Position numbers and translations under genes: made by a program. The notes beneath the pieces are model-generated. The model saw nothing but the letters and a program-made list of their open reading frames with translations, did not search any database and was not told where the DNA came from. A stretch of 64,000 nt of DNA, taken from positions 3,100,001 to 3,164,000 of the forward strand of contig JANUWI010000002.1 of the NCBI GenBank assembly GCA_025504975.1, given 5' to 3'. This DNA is from Plenodomus lindquistii (lineage: Eukaryota; Ascomycota; Dothideomycetes; Pleosporales; Leptosphaeriaceae). The first letter of the stretch is position 1; each line of letters begins with the position of its first letter. Positions 21,810-33,221 of this stretch are shown here, in pieces.

Positions 21810-23099
21810 ATGAAGCGCATCTCCATATCACGATGCGCCTCGCAATGGCTGGCCCCCCAATCGCCTGGCCGGCCCGCGTGTCCATACGCTGCGGCGAGGA
21901 ATGCTCGAAGAGGCCTCACACCACATAGCCACCGGATACCCGCCCGCTTCCAGTCGACGGCGGCAGTGCCGAGTGCAGATGCCCCGGTAGACGCACTGTC
22001 GGCACTGGAGCCCATCAAGCCAGCATCGAAGACGACGACGACCAAGCCCAAGACGAGGTCGCGGGCCAAGCCTGCTCCCGCACCAAAACTCCCACCGCAC
22101 ATCGCCAACAAGCCCCTCGAACTGCTGCCATCACCACACCCCAAAGCCGCCGAAAGCTCCACCAAGCTCCACGCCCTACGGAGTCGACTGTCGCTCCCCC
22201 CGCGCTTCCCCCTCCAAGTTCTCGCCCGCACCCTCGTGCACCCCTCCGCCGACTCAAATCCCGCCTTCAACAACGCCTCGCTCTCTATACTCGGACGTCA
22301 CCTCCTAGGCTACTACACCTCTGAGTGGCTATTATGCAACTACCCACGTCTCCCAATGCCCGTCGTCTTCGCCGCAGTCGAGGCATACATCGGGCCCAAA
22401 GCCTTGGCCACCGTAGCCAGCGAGTGGGGTATTGAGGCCGCGGCGGAGCCCGGTGGCGAGGTCGAGCCCGGCCTTCTTCAATTCAAGAGGATCAAGCCAG
22501 GGGGTGATCTGCCCGCAGCATTCAAGCAACAGGCACCATGGAAGTGGAACGTCACCACCACACACAAAATTATGAAGACGGATGAGTTTGGCTCGATGAC
22601 TGCGCCCGTGGGCCCACACACACTGCAAAAGACCCCAGTACCGCTGGAAGAAGCAGCACAGTCTTTCGTCCGAGCATTGATTGGCGCACTACACGTCCAC
22701 CTCGGATCCCCTCTGGTGAAGCGATTCTTCCGTGACCACTTCCTTAGCCGACATCTCGACATGAGCACCCTTTTCGACTTCCGCACACCAACCCGCGATC
22801 TGTCACGGTTATGTGCGCGTGAAGGCTTTGAACAGCCTGTCGCCCGCCTCATCTCCGAGTCTGGTCGACTGAGTAGACATCCCGTCTTCATAGTGGGCGT
22901 ATACAGTGGCAAAGACAAGCTAGGCGAGGGTGCGGGAAGTTCGCTAGACGAGGCGAGAGTAAGAGCAGCAGCAGCAGCATTGAAGGCGTGGTACCTTTAC
23001 AGGCCTGTTGAGGTTACAGTACCCAGCAGTATGGAAGGGGAAGTGGACACGAGCAAGTGGCGACCGAACTACATTGACTGCGGTGAGGTCATTGTGTAG
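21810..23099 (+). CDS. Mitochondrial large-subunit ribosomal protein mL44 (MRPL3-type)
   Basis: 429-aa intronless frame. The N-terminus is Arg/Ser/Ala-rich without acidic residues, consistent with a mitochondrial targeting sequence. From about residue 120 an RNase III-like fold is visible: HALRSRLSLPPRFPLQVLARTLVHP, then LGRHLLGYYTSEWLLCNYPRLP. It ends with a double-stranded RNA-binding-like segment (HPVFIVGVYSGKDKLGEGAG...). In mL44/MRPL3 the RNase III catalytic residues are lost and the protein is structural. The length and order of blocks fit the fungal family well. Confidence 0.87.
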   Translation: MKRISISRCASQWLAPQSPGRPACPYAAARNARRGLTPHSHRIPARFQSTAAVPSADAPVDALSALEPIKPASKTTTTKPKTRSRAKPAPAPKLPPHIANKPLELLPSPHPKAAESSTKLHALRSRLSLPPRFPLQVLARTLVHPSADSNPAFNNASLSILGRHLLGYYTSEWLLCNYPRLPMPVVFAAVEAYIGPKALATVASEWGIEAAAEPGGEVEPGLLQFKRIKPGGDLPAAFKQQAPWKWNVTTTHKIMKTDEFGSMTAPVGPHTLQKTPVPLEEAAQSFVRALIGALHVHLGSPLVKRFFRDHFLSRHLDMSTLFDFRTPTRDLSRLCAREGFEQPVARLISESGRLSRHPVFIVGVYSGKDKLGEGAGSSLDEARVRAAAAALKAWYLYRPVEVTVPSSMEGEVDTSKWRPNYIDCGEVIV

Positions 23100-23610
23100 A
23101 GACATTACATACGGGCACAGCACTACACTTCTTAAGTCGACGCGGTCACGTTTTTTGGATTGCATGCATGTTTGGATGGGGAAATATCTCGCTTGGCTTG
23201 TACACGATTGCGCATAGGGTATCGGAGAGTGGTGTACGAAGACGGGCAGGGAACAAAACGGCATTCATGAGGTACGTCGTAGCGGAGTAGCAGCGGACTG
23301 GACTGCTTGAAGAAGCAAGGGTCCAAAGGTCACGAGGGACCATATGTATCATATGTGACATCATCTCAAGATACCACGAAAGACGAGGAACCATGTAAAA
23401 ATAACAAATCCTAAACGCTGCATCGAATTTTCACATATGCCCCGAAACCAGTGACGAAGAAGTACTAGTCTCCAAAGTCAACGGCTGATTCCGCACATGG
23501 ACAAACAAGCATCACAATAACCCAACGATAGGGAAGGAACAAAACAAATATATCAAGTCCCCCATACCTCTACCACGACCCATATCTACACACCTCCAGA
23601 CCTCCAGACC
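23100..23610. other. Intergenic
   Basis: No supported gene; 3' flanks of the convergent mL44 and UstYa-like genes. Confidence 0.6.
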
Positions 23611-24396
23611 CTACACATCAGCATCCGGCACCCCATTCTCAACCGCCCACTCCCTAATCCTCTCAAAATCCCTACAAACCCTATGACTCTCATAATCCGG
23701 CCAGTATCCCTGCCTCCCCTCTTTCTCATGAAACGTAAACACATTAACATCACTGACACACATCAAGTTCATCCTCAAAATCTCAACACAATGATCTAAA
23801 TGCGCCCTTACCTTTTCGGGCGCATCATTCGTATCGCTCCACCAGAGCTTGGTGTAGTAGTCTGGGTATGTGGACATGCGGAGTAAGTTGAGGCAGTGGA
23901 GTTGGTGGAAGACTTCGAGCCCGACGCGGTATCCTGTTTCGCCTGTGCGGGGATCGGTGACGCGTAGACTGGACGTTGGTTTTTGGAGTTTGGAGATGGA
24001 GGATAAGGGCGCGAGTTGGTCGGGGAGGTAGGCGATGCGCATCCAGGCGTTTTCTACGGCGTCGGTGGTGCCGACGTAGGCGGAGGTGTTGAGCGGGGTG
24101 GGAAGCGAGAATTGCGTGTGTTGGTACCGGACTTGGTGTATGGCTGGTGAGTAGATGCCGAATTGGTCCATTAGTTTTGCGGCGGAGTTGGCTGAGAAGT
24201 CCTTTTGTGACATTACGGCGCAGAGGAGGGAGAGTGCGGATAGGGTGAAGAGGAAGAGGTTGAGGAGGGTGAGGTAGATTAGGTTGCGGCGCCGTTGGTG
24301 GTGGGTTGGGTCGGGGGCTTGGTGTGTGGGGGGGAGGAAGGCGGTGTTTTCGGATTCTGAGGAGGAGGAGGAGGAGGAGGAGTTGTATTTCTCCAT
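23611..24396 (-). CDS. UstYa-family (DUF3328) oxidase-like protein
   Basis: 261-aa intronless frame. A poly-Ser/Glu N-terminus (residues 5-16) precedes one transmembrane helix (LIYLTLLNLFLFTLSALSLL), placing the rest in the secretory lumen. The two hallmark motifs of the family are intact: HQLHCLNLLR and, about 35 residues later, HLDHCVEILR (HxxHC). UstYa-family proteins act in pairs or singly in oxidative cyclisation of ribosomal peptides such as ustiloxin and in some other mycotoxin pathways. The gene is divergent from a secreted repeat protein with Kex2 sites 1.2 kb away, a suggestive arrangement. No methyltransferase, tyrosinase or peptidase gene is seen nearby, so a full cluster is not evident. 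Confidence 0.88.
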   Translation of the reverse strand: MEKYNSSSSSSSSESENTAFLPPTHQAPDPTHHQRRRNLIYLTLLNLFLFTLSALSLLCAVMSQKDFSANSAAKLMDQFGIYSPAIHQVRYQHTQFSLPTPLNTSAYVGTTDAVENAWMRIAYLPDQLAPLSSISKLQKPTSSLRVTDPRTGETGYRVGLEVFHQLHCLNLLRMSTYPDYYTKLWWSDTNDAPEKVRAHLDHCVEILRMNLMCVSDVNVFTFHEKEGRQGYWPDYESHRVCRDFERIREWAVENGVPDADV

Positions 24397-25607
24397 CTTG
24401 AATTTGGATTGAGAGGAAAGTGGGGATAATGAGTGCGAATTAACTCGACCTGCGATTATATGGAAAGTAGTACACGCTCAGCGCGTGAACGAGACAGTAG
24501 AGAAATGGAAATCGAGGTCGAAGTTGAAGTCAGAGTCGAATGCTCCCCAACGCGGACCACATTCAATTCTTCCGTCATCCACTTCCTTTGCACGCACTCG
24601 AAACGCCATCGTACATCAAGCACCGCCCGAGCGATCTGTTTCACAACCAAGGCATGTTCTCTCTTCTCAAGGCAACAATAGCCCGACCCACCCACCTGCC
24701 ACGATGCCAACCTGCGACAAGCTTTTCCCAAGCCTTTTCGTAACATAAAGCGGACCGCGTCTCATCATCCGTATTGGCCAAAAGCGAAGTTGGGTTTCGA
24801 AATGCGCACTAGGCCAAGAGATGATGTTCGTGCTCCTTCACCACTGTTTCAGCTTGGCGCTCTAACCCAACCGAGCGTTGGTGCTGAGCATTGTAAACAC
24901 TTGACACGGACATGGAACAAAACGTATCGGGCGCGTCGCTGTATCTTGCCTACCATTCATCCCTCATCCCAGTTGTGCGGTTTGAGTGTGGGCGGCATTT
25001 TTCGGGTGTGGTGGTCAGAGCCAATGGGAGACTGCGAGTTGCGTCTCCACTGGAACTGTGTTTATGGGCACCGTCCAGGTGGTGTTTCCTATGTGTGGTG
25101 GATACGGCATTGATACTGGAGAGATCGCGCGAATAGTAGGTCCTGATTCTTGGAAGTACATCGATGAAGCGTGTCGCCAGGTATGACACAGCCACCATTT
25201 CCGATCACTAACAGGGCTTGTCGACGGCTAGCTGCATCGTTGGTGGAGAAGCCTACCGCGCTCCGTTTCAATACAGGTTGCCGTGAGACGAGACATGAAA
25301 GCACTGTGCCGTTGTAGCATCGTCAGTACCGCCGTGCGTAACTGGGATAGCGCCTCCTTGTCGGTCTGCGGGTAATGCTGGATGTCTCATCGAACTTGGA
25401 AGTCATCGGATGGACGGACGTTCACGGGGCAGTCACCTCACTTATAAAGCGTGACCTTGTTCCAGAGAATTGCTCGGCAGGCGTTGAACGTGCTCATTCA
25501 TTCTCACAACCTTCTCAGTCCACTTCATCCGTTCTTTTCTGCCGGCAGACACTGTTGAATTAAACTCACTCCTTGTCGAGCCAATCACCAACTAAGATTT
25601 CCTCAAA
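24397..25607. promoter_or_regulatory. Divergent intergenic region between UstYa-like and repeat-precursor genes
   Basis: 1.2 kb between the two start codons. Several frames cross it but none is convincing. It would hold the promoters of both genes; a shared regulator site could not be picked out by eye. Confidence 0.4.
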
Positions 25608-26368
25608 ATGAAGATTACTGCTTTTGCTCTCTTGGCCATCAGTGCCGTCTCTTCTGCTATCGTCATTCCTGACAATACAATGCCTTCGGAGGATGCTGTA
25701 GTTGCTCGCCAGCCCGTAAGTTTGAAGAGTCTCTGGCCATTTGGATTCTGTGGCTAACAAGGTTCAAGTCGAGCGGCTCAGCCCGCACTACCAACCTCGT
25801 TGATGCTCTTACACAGCGTGACATCGAGGCTCGTCATCATCGAGGCAAAGGAAAGGCAGCGGGGGGACTGGGGGGACTGGGAGCACTAGGGGCCCTTGGG
25901 GGGTTCGGGCAGAACAAACGCCGCGAGGAAGAACTTACTCAAGCAGAGGATGATGCTCACTGGGCTGACCTCCACACCGGCGACCTCGTGGCTCGTCATC
26001 ATCGAGGCAAAGGAAAGGCAGCCGGAGGACTGGGGGGACTAGGAGCACTGGGGGCCTTTGGAGGGTTCGGGCAGAACAAACGCCGCGAGGGGAACCTTGT
26101 GGCTCGTCATCATCGAGGTAAAGGCACGGGAGCGGGGGGAGCGGGGGGATTAGGGGCACTGGGAGCCCTGGGTGGATTCGGGGGGTTCGGACAGAACAAA
26201 CGCCGCGACGAGGAACTCACTCAAGCTGAAGACGATGCTCACTGGGCTGACCTCCACACCGACGACCTCGTGGCTCGTCAACACCGCGGCAGGGTATGTA
26301 GTTCGCCTCTAGACCTACACAGTACCAAGACTAACAGTTTACAGAGCAATAAGGCCAAGAACAACTAG
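25608..26368 (+). CDS. Secreted Gly-rich internal-repeat protein with Kex2 sites (RiPP-precursor-like)
   Basis: 218 aa from exons 25608-25715, 25769-26293 and 26345-26368 (introns 53 and 51 bp, each with a CTAAC branch site). Residues 1-17 are a signal peptide (MKITAFALLAISAVSSA). The rest is built of three repeats, each beginning ARHHRGKG, running through a Gly/Leu/Ala stretch (GGLGGLGALG), and ending GGFGQNKRR. KR is a canonical Kex2 cleavage site. Repeats 1 and 3 add an acidic linker, ELTQAEDDAHWADLHT, absent from repeat 2, and a fourth partial copy ARQHRG follows. This is the architecture of Kex2-processed repeat proteins that give cyclic RiPPs or secreted peptides. No Tyr is present in the repeats; Phe, His and Trp are. 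Product unknown. Confidence 0.8.
25829..26272 (+). repeat. Three in-frame coding repeats of the precursor gene
   Basis: Units at 25829-25990 (54 codons), 25991-26101 (37 codons) and 26102-26272 (57 codons), with a truncated fourth start at 26273. They are nearly identical at DNA level, so the array arose by recent tandem duplication; the middle unit lacks the acidic linker. Confidence 0.9.
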
Positions 26369-27390
26369 CGACCAGCTTCTCCCGAGCTTCAACACAGGGT
26401 CAGTACACTTCTGTGAAACAACAAGATACACCGGCTGACACGTTCCTTTAGGGCAAAGACAAAGGCAAAGGCATATTTGGGTTTTACGCTTGCTGCCGAG
26501 TTGCTCCGCTAAGCCGGGTTGGTGATGGACGAAATGACTGCTGTGATTGACTGAGAGGTGTTCAGCACCTTGGTGTACGTTTATTTGGTGAATATCGTTT
26601 GGCGTCGATCGGGGTTTAGATCTAATCAATGCTGGGGGATAGTGAAAATTGAATTTTCTTTTTGCGAAAGTCAGCGTTGCGCGGAGCTGACAAGGACTCT
26701 ACCGTGAAGAACGACAGCATCTTGTGCGCTCGTGCTTGTTGAGACATCTGACGTGATGGCGGAGAATGTTACTAGACCTTTTACTAGTGAGTACCCGAAG
26801 CCTCACATGTGTCGCTAATTACTTATGTATGATGTCGATTAGTTTTCGTATATGATCGTTCTTCTTGGCTAGCGGCTCTCGGCTATTAACATTCCCTGGC
26901 TCAGTGAAGCTGTGCAAGTTCAATCATTAGTCAAGTACAGTAACACAGATGACAAATGTGATCATACCAGAATTCTGCACGGCTACAAGCGATGGAGGGT
27001 AGATACTGCATACTATAGTCACCCAGTGCGTTCTTTTGCGCTTACCTCTCCACAATGTCTAAAGTTGCATCAGTAAATGTGACGTGAATAAGCAACGGAA
27101 CCAACAGGCCTCGGCCTTTGCAACGTAGAGGCAAAGAGTGAACGCGTAATTGGTGACGAACAACTGAAGAAGTAAACATTAGCTTTATCGTTGAAGTCGC
27201 ATTGATTCACATATAACGCAATATGATAGAACGAGTTTCGGCGACACAATCGCACCATATTCCTCAATACAATGCGCTCATATAATATGATACGTCGACA
27301 TCCAAATACTCCCACTCGAACGACACCTAACAATCATCATCAGACCTCTTACCACAGCCACACAGGTATTAGCACAAGAATCCATTAACA
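26369..27390. other. Intergenic
   Basis: AT-richer than its surroundings and without a supported gene. Confidence 0.5.
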
Positions 27391-27516
27391 ATGCCTAAAC
27401 AAATCAAGCAAGAGCCATCTTGGACGTGCAGGGCGCCAATGAAGGATGGTACACCATGTGGCGTCGTCAATGAGGGCTGGAGATCACACTGTCTCAGTTG
27501 CGGAAAAATACGGTGA
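27391..27516 (+). CDS. Zinc-ribbon microprotein candidate (41 aa)
   Basis: A 41-codon ATG frame ending at TGA. It reads as a compact metal-binding module: WTCRAPMKDGTPC, then W-x2-HCLSCGK, that is C-x9-C...C-x2-C with conserved-looking Trp residues, somewhat like RanBP2-type zinc fingers. The ATG follows a leader rich in A and C (CATTAACAATGCC). Similar W-x-C and C-x2-C spacing occurs in the 70-aa frame at 903-1115. Whether it is translated, or the remnant of a longer gene, cannot be told from sequence alone. Confidence 0.38.
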   Translation: MPKQIKQEPSWTCRAPMKDGTPCGVVNEGWRSHCLSCGKIR

Positions 27517-29186
27517 GAGGGCTAGGAAACTTGAGAAATGCGACAACCGCTGCGCTTGTGCTTCAGATGAAAGTATGTGTGGTATAGCAGGAATAAATAT
27601 ACTACATTGAGCACCTGATATAATGATACGAAACGTGATGAGCGCGGTCTTGCAGCTCGACCTTGGATACAGTAGGTAGTCTTCAAATTTCCTACAGGGA
27701 TGCCTCATACACCACGCGGCAATTCTTAGACACCACGATGGATTTCTGGGAGGGAGAAGTGATGGGTCTTCCGAAAACCGCACCCTACAATGATCAAACT
27801 TGGCCACAAGAAGAATCGCAGATGGTAGCCACCGTCAGAATGAACGATTGCACATTGGTGGTTTGGCTGTATGTAACCGTCAAAAGTAATTGCTAGCAAG
27901 GATATGAGATCGTCATTAGATACCCGTCCAGGTTGAAAAGTGGTTCCTGAGAGGTGGGACATGTGAGAAGATTTCGGTAGGTACGTACCGAGCAAGGATG
28001 CCGCGGACACCGTCAGACCCTTCCCCACACTTCATCAACTGCCCTTTCACTCACGTCTTCTCCACACTGCAATCAACACGTGCTGTTTACCCCACGGCTA
28101 ATGCCAGCCTGGCAGACTTCTTCACCTTGTCTCATATGCATGATACCGAATCGGAAAAGCCTTCCGCACACACGTCCAGCCTCCAAAGCATCAAGGAATA
28201 GATCTGGTGCCAGAGCATGCGCCGTTCCAGTAAAGGACACGTAAACCACAGACTACAACAAGCCGATGGAGTTTCTGACCGTTTGCGACGCGTTCAGACT
28301 GAGTCGTATGTCAAGCTGCCGTTTCGGATATTGTAGCCATGGCGATCGACCCTACCACCGACACATGAGATGGAACATGGGATGGTCAGAGCCTGGACCG
28401 ATTCCTGCATGCGCATTATCGTTATTAGGGGGATCATGTGGTCGAAGCAGCCCAGTCGCAGGATTTTGGGCTGTCATTCCTCCTCTTCTCGCCTCACTTT
28501 TTTGCCCTAGTCGTGTACAGCGACGTCCAATAATGACATGACCGAAGAGGCGTTGCGTGAACGCCTGACGGGACAATGACTGGTCACGATAACACTTGGT
28601 ACGCAGCAAGAAACGATAGCCCGACTTCTTGCGAACAACGGACCGGCTGCTTTGGCCTTGCTAAAACCATGTGTTGCGCCAGGCTTTCGTACCACGCTCA
28701 CAATTTTACCAAGATGTCGTTGCGGTCTATTCTAGCGCTCAAAAGGCGAGTTAGATGAGAGGCAAAAAGAACGATACAATATGACGACTTCACAAGAGAG
28801 TAGCAACGTCAAGCTCAGATGATGTTGCATTGCAACTATTTCAACGTAGTGTCCCCAGCACCAGACACCCAACCGACCACCCACACCTTCCAGTATACCC
28901 TGACGACCTCTCAGTGCATAGCCCGAGAAAGATCGTACACGCATACTGAAACCGTCCGCACAAAGGCCCGTCCAACACTCATATCCATACTAGGATCTGG
29001 GGGTATCTTCCCGAACCTAGTCGGCCTGTTATATCTGGAGTATAGGAACGATTCACATCTGAATCCGTCGTTGGAACCCTAGCCAAGCAGAAGGATATGT
29101 CCAACGTGCTGACTTCTTTGACTACTTTTATCCACGGTTGTCGAAGGCTTTTCCAACCAGCGACACCTCATTCACGGACAACGATG
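27517..29186. other. Intergenic
   Basis: About 1.7 kb with only unconvincing short frames on both strands. Confidence 0.45.
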
Positions 29187-30654
29187 TCAGTCATACCGCC
29201 CGTCCATACAGGAGTGATCTCCCTGCTTGGACGTGCATTGGTCCTCTTCTTCCGGCTGCTCGACCTTGACGATAGGACCAACGAGGTCAGCAACTTGCGC
29301 AGCAGCTCCGCCTTGGTTTGGTCGCTCGTCCTCATAGATGCTTTTGACGGCTTTGGCAATCTTATCAATCTTGCCGCGCCAGTGGGCATCTCGCTCTTCT
29401 CGCAGTGAGTCGAGCTCCTGAGGTATCTCTGCAACGCGTTGCGCCAGAGCATCACGCTCAGCTTCCAGCCGCTCGATCTGATGCGCGTGTTGGACTTGCT
29501 GTTGCTCCAGCGCGAGCGCCAACCTCTTATTTTCGTCCCGCAATTTGAGCTGCTCCTCTACACGGCCAGTGGACGCAATCAGATTCCGGGCAAGTGTCAA
29601 CTCATGCTGAGCGTTTGCCAGCTCCCCTTGTTGCGTCCTCTCGGCAGCTCTCACTTTTTCCTTATGCTGAGACAGCAATTCCTTGTAGTACTGTTCCTTC
29701 GCTCTCGATGCCCTCAGCTCAACCTCAAGCTCCATAGCAGCATCGTCGTCCTTGGCCGGGCGCTTCTTTGCAGACTGCACTGCCGACATCAGTTCTTTGA
29801 CGGGGGCTGGGTTGGTCTCAAACCATGAATCCTCTTTCGCAAGTCTCTCCCGCTGCGCCTCGGTCGGTCGAATCTGCACATTCTCGGGTACGTACCTGGT
29901 TCCAGCATTAGACTATATGAAGCACAGAGACACAGTAGACTCACCCATGATGCTCCGTCCACCACTTCGTACTCGCATAGATGCGAGGACATGCCTCGCC
30001 GATATGTTCGGTCGCAGAGCCGCAGCAGTCGCATAGCTTTTTGCAATTGACGAAGTCTCGGTGGTTTGCTGCACCTCTGGGCTGGCCGCATCGAAGGCAG
30101 TTTTGATACTGCCCTCTGGAGCCGCGAGACCCAAGAACCGCCTGGTCAACATATGGGTATGGCGGTCTGCATCTTGGCGCACTCAATACAACTTGCTTCT
30201 TTTTCAGCGCAGTATTTCGCGGCAGGACACCGCTCGCAATAGCGGCGAGTCCAGGTGGGTTAGCACTCGCCGAACGTGAGACACCCAAACCTCTACCAGT
30301 AGGAGAATCCCTCCTTTGACCAGATCTGGCCGAAGTTCTCTCTCTCGTAGCTTGCCTCACCTCTCCACGCATTGCAGCAGGCCCCGTTGGCGCATTCAAT
30401 GGCGCCTGCCAACCTCCTCTTGGGATCGCAGCATCTTCTCGACCTCGGCCTCCACCGCCACCGCTTCCTACAATGTAGCTCAGGTTGTTTTGCATTTTTG
30501 CGAATGCAGATGATGTTGTTGTGGTTGCGTTGGATTTGAAGTGAGGTGAAGGCGCAACCTCGCTATTGGGTCCAGCCAAGACATAAACAACGCGGCGACT
30601 TCGCTTGCAGGAAAGGAAGGAGCGAGAATCGTCGTCAGGAGTATTTCCTGTCAA
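29187..30654 (-). CDS. Zinc-knuckle and coiled-coil protein (472 aa), unknown
   Basis: Exons 30654-29945 and 29895-29187 joined across a 49-bp intron (GTGAGT...CCAG). The N-terminal third is disordered and Gly/Arg/Ser-rich. Around residues 185-230 a Cys/His cluster reads CLRCGQPRGAANHRDFVNC, then CDCCG and CP, suggesting one or two zinc knuckles. From about 270 a long heptad-rich coiled coil follows (KEQYYKELLSQHKEKVR and onward). The C-terminus is acidic. This may be a nucleic-acid-associated fungal protein, but no named family was recognised. The true start could instead be the ATG at 30495 (MQNNLSYIVG). Confidence 0.68.
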
Positions 30655-31417
30655 GTGAATGGTGAATAAGCCATTATCCTACACTTCGCACGCCAATGTT
30701 CATCGTCCTGGCCTACTCACTATTGTCCACCCACACAAATACAACTGCATCATGGCCAGCTTTTGCATAAGCAATACCCCGTCTCACTCATACCTGCCTT
30801 TGCACAGGTTCTACGGGTATCACACAGGTGCATGTGTCTATTCGCAGCAAGATCCGTCGAAGTCGTCCTAGGTTGGGAGAAGGATCCCCTCGCTTCGCTC
30901 TGGTCCGCCTGCTGGTTAGTCGCGAGACGCAGACATGGGGCTCGAGGATCTACCTACTGCAGGCGCATATTTTCCCGTCGTAATGAGGCGTCTTACTCTA
31001 GATCATGGTCCACTCGGGCCAGCCTTTGTATCCTAGGCCAACCTGAAACAAAGGTTTCCCGTTCTACTTAGGTCATGTGAAGTTCTGCGACCGACGAATC
31101 GAAACGAGTATCATGCATGTGTAACGTCGTACTTCCCGTCCGGCTGATCGCAGATAAGCAGTGTACTAACGGGAGCCATGCGGGCGGGCTGCACCTTGTG
31201 AGCTTATTTGCTGGAGCCGGGTTGTATTCCTACAACCCTGTCCATCGTTATTGGCACATTTGACCTGCCGTATCGTAATCTGTACCTCCTGCACTGTCTG
31301 CACGATCGGTCAAGAGATCTGGACGCGGTTAGACACCTTACCACACCTCAGAACCACAATCTCTTGAGCAGTCCCCTCACTTTGCACCACCATTGATACA
31401 ACTTACGATTCGCTTCC
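30655..31417. other. Intergenic
   Basis: Divergent promoter region between the zinc-knuckle gene and the permease; no supported gene. Confidence 0.5.
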
Positions 31418-33221
31418 ATGGATAGAACTGTCCACACGGCAGATGTCAGCCCAAATATACTGGAAGATGGATTTAATCACGACGAGAAGACGAAAATATC
31501 CTCTCTTGATGTATCTTTGCCGGATCCACCGCGAAACAGTGCTCTGGAGGTACGGACGAGACCATGCTTTTCGTGACAGATACTGATCTCGTGCTAGCGG
31601 TATATCAATCTAGCAGCCGTTGTCAACTTTGGTGTCATTATCCTTGCATCTTGGGAGTCCCTATCTGTCACTTTTCAATTCGCATTAGTGAACGGAGGTC
31701 CCGCTTCAATGTTCTATGGCAGCTTCATTGCGGGGCTCGGAGCTTGCGCCATAGGTTTTTCACTGGCCGAGCTGGCATCCATGTAAGATCTGAAACATCC
31801 GTTAAGCAGACTGAACGGCTCATGTGTAATTCAGAGATCCTACGGTTGGTGCTCAATACCGCTGGTCTGCCAACCTCGCTCCAGCCGCTCCACGCTTCTG
31901 GGGTTTGTTGCAAGGTAGGCGACCCATGTGTCTCTGGAATACAATCTTACGATATGCAGGGTGGATCACTGTTGCTGCTTGGTGCTTCTCTTGTAGCGGG
32001 CCACCGTCTATCATGGCTAACATGGTCACTGCCCTCGCCATGTTCAACAATGAGGGCTATGTTCCTAAGCGCTGGCACACTAGTCTCATCATGATCGCGG
32101 CCATGATCATACCCTTCGTGTTTAACCTATGGTTCCGAAAGCTGATCGACGCGTTCGAGACAACAGGTGGATTTTTGCACATCTGCCTCTTCATTGTCTT
32201 TATCGTCGTATTCTGCGTTTTCGGCACGCGCAGCGATCCTGACTTTGTCTTCATAACTCTAGTATGGCAGGAGTCTGGATGGGACAACAAGGGTGTCTCG
32301 TGGGGACTCGGTCTTCTCAGCATGTCCTTTGCTGTTGTTGGGGCGGACAGCGTACTCCATATGTGTACAACATCACTAGGCTCTGCCATCTCACATTGCG
32401 CGAGTGCATGCTAACAAGAGGTAGGCGACGAAGTCAAAAAGGTACGCACCCGCGTACCGAAAAGCATCATTTTGACGTGCACGGTCAATTCGGTGATGCT
32501 GGTCATTTATGTTACGTTCTTGCTCTTCTACATGGGCCCCCTCGAGCCTATCCTCGACAAGCCACTACCTATCCTATGGGTCATATATAACATGACCGGA
32601 TCAGTCGCTGCAGCTAACACCTTGACTCTTCTGCTCGTTGTTTTTCTGATCATCGCAATGTTCAACATATTTGCATCGGTTTCCAGGCTTGTTTGGGTGT
32701 TTGCACTCGACAACGGGCTACCCTTCTCGAAAACTTTTGCATATGTGAGGAGATCGATCCTCCCACATCACTTGCAGTCGTTGACGGTGTCACAGGTACA
32801 TCCAGGACTCAAATTACCAATCAACTCCCTTCTCCTCGTCGGTACCATCGTAACGCTGTTATCCTTCATCTACATCGCCAGTGCGGCTGCCTTCAACGCT
32901 CTCATTTCGCTTCAAGCGATCGCCCTCCACGTCTCATACTTCCTCCCAATTCTGTTCATCCTGCTCCGCAAGATCCGAGGCCCGCCACCACCTTATGGCC
33001 CTTTCAAGATGGGTGCGATCGGAATACCCGTTAACGTATTCGCCCTGGTCTATCTGGTCTTCGTGGTAATGTGGATGCCACTCCCCCAAGTCTTACCTGC
33101 CACAAAAGACAACATGAACTATTCAGGACCGATATTTGGTGCCGTCATCCTCGGTGCACTTGGTCACTGGTTCATCAACGGAAAGAAGACGTTCAAAATG
33201 CCTGTCGTTCGTTACGAGTAG
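31418..33221 (+). CDS. APC-family amino acid/choline permease, one junction unresolved
   Basis: Exons 31418-31549, 31598-31782, 31835-31914, 31960 to about 32363, about 32418 to 32744 and 32796-33221. The first half gives RYINLAAVVNFGVIILASWE, then ASMDPTVGAQYRWSANLAP, typical of fungal choline/GABA-type permeases of the APC superfamily, followed by many hydrophobic helices and a C-terminus ending KMPVVRYE. It would import amines or amino acids across the plasma membrane. The junction after ADSVLHM does not close: joining the only reasonable donor (32365) to the acceptor at 32418 makes TAG, and the in-frame alternative (donor 32351, acceptor 32420) deletes the conserved VLHM-EE segment. It is either a decaying gene or uses an unusual splice site. 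Confidence 0.7.
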
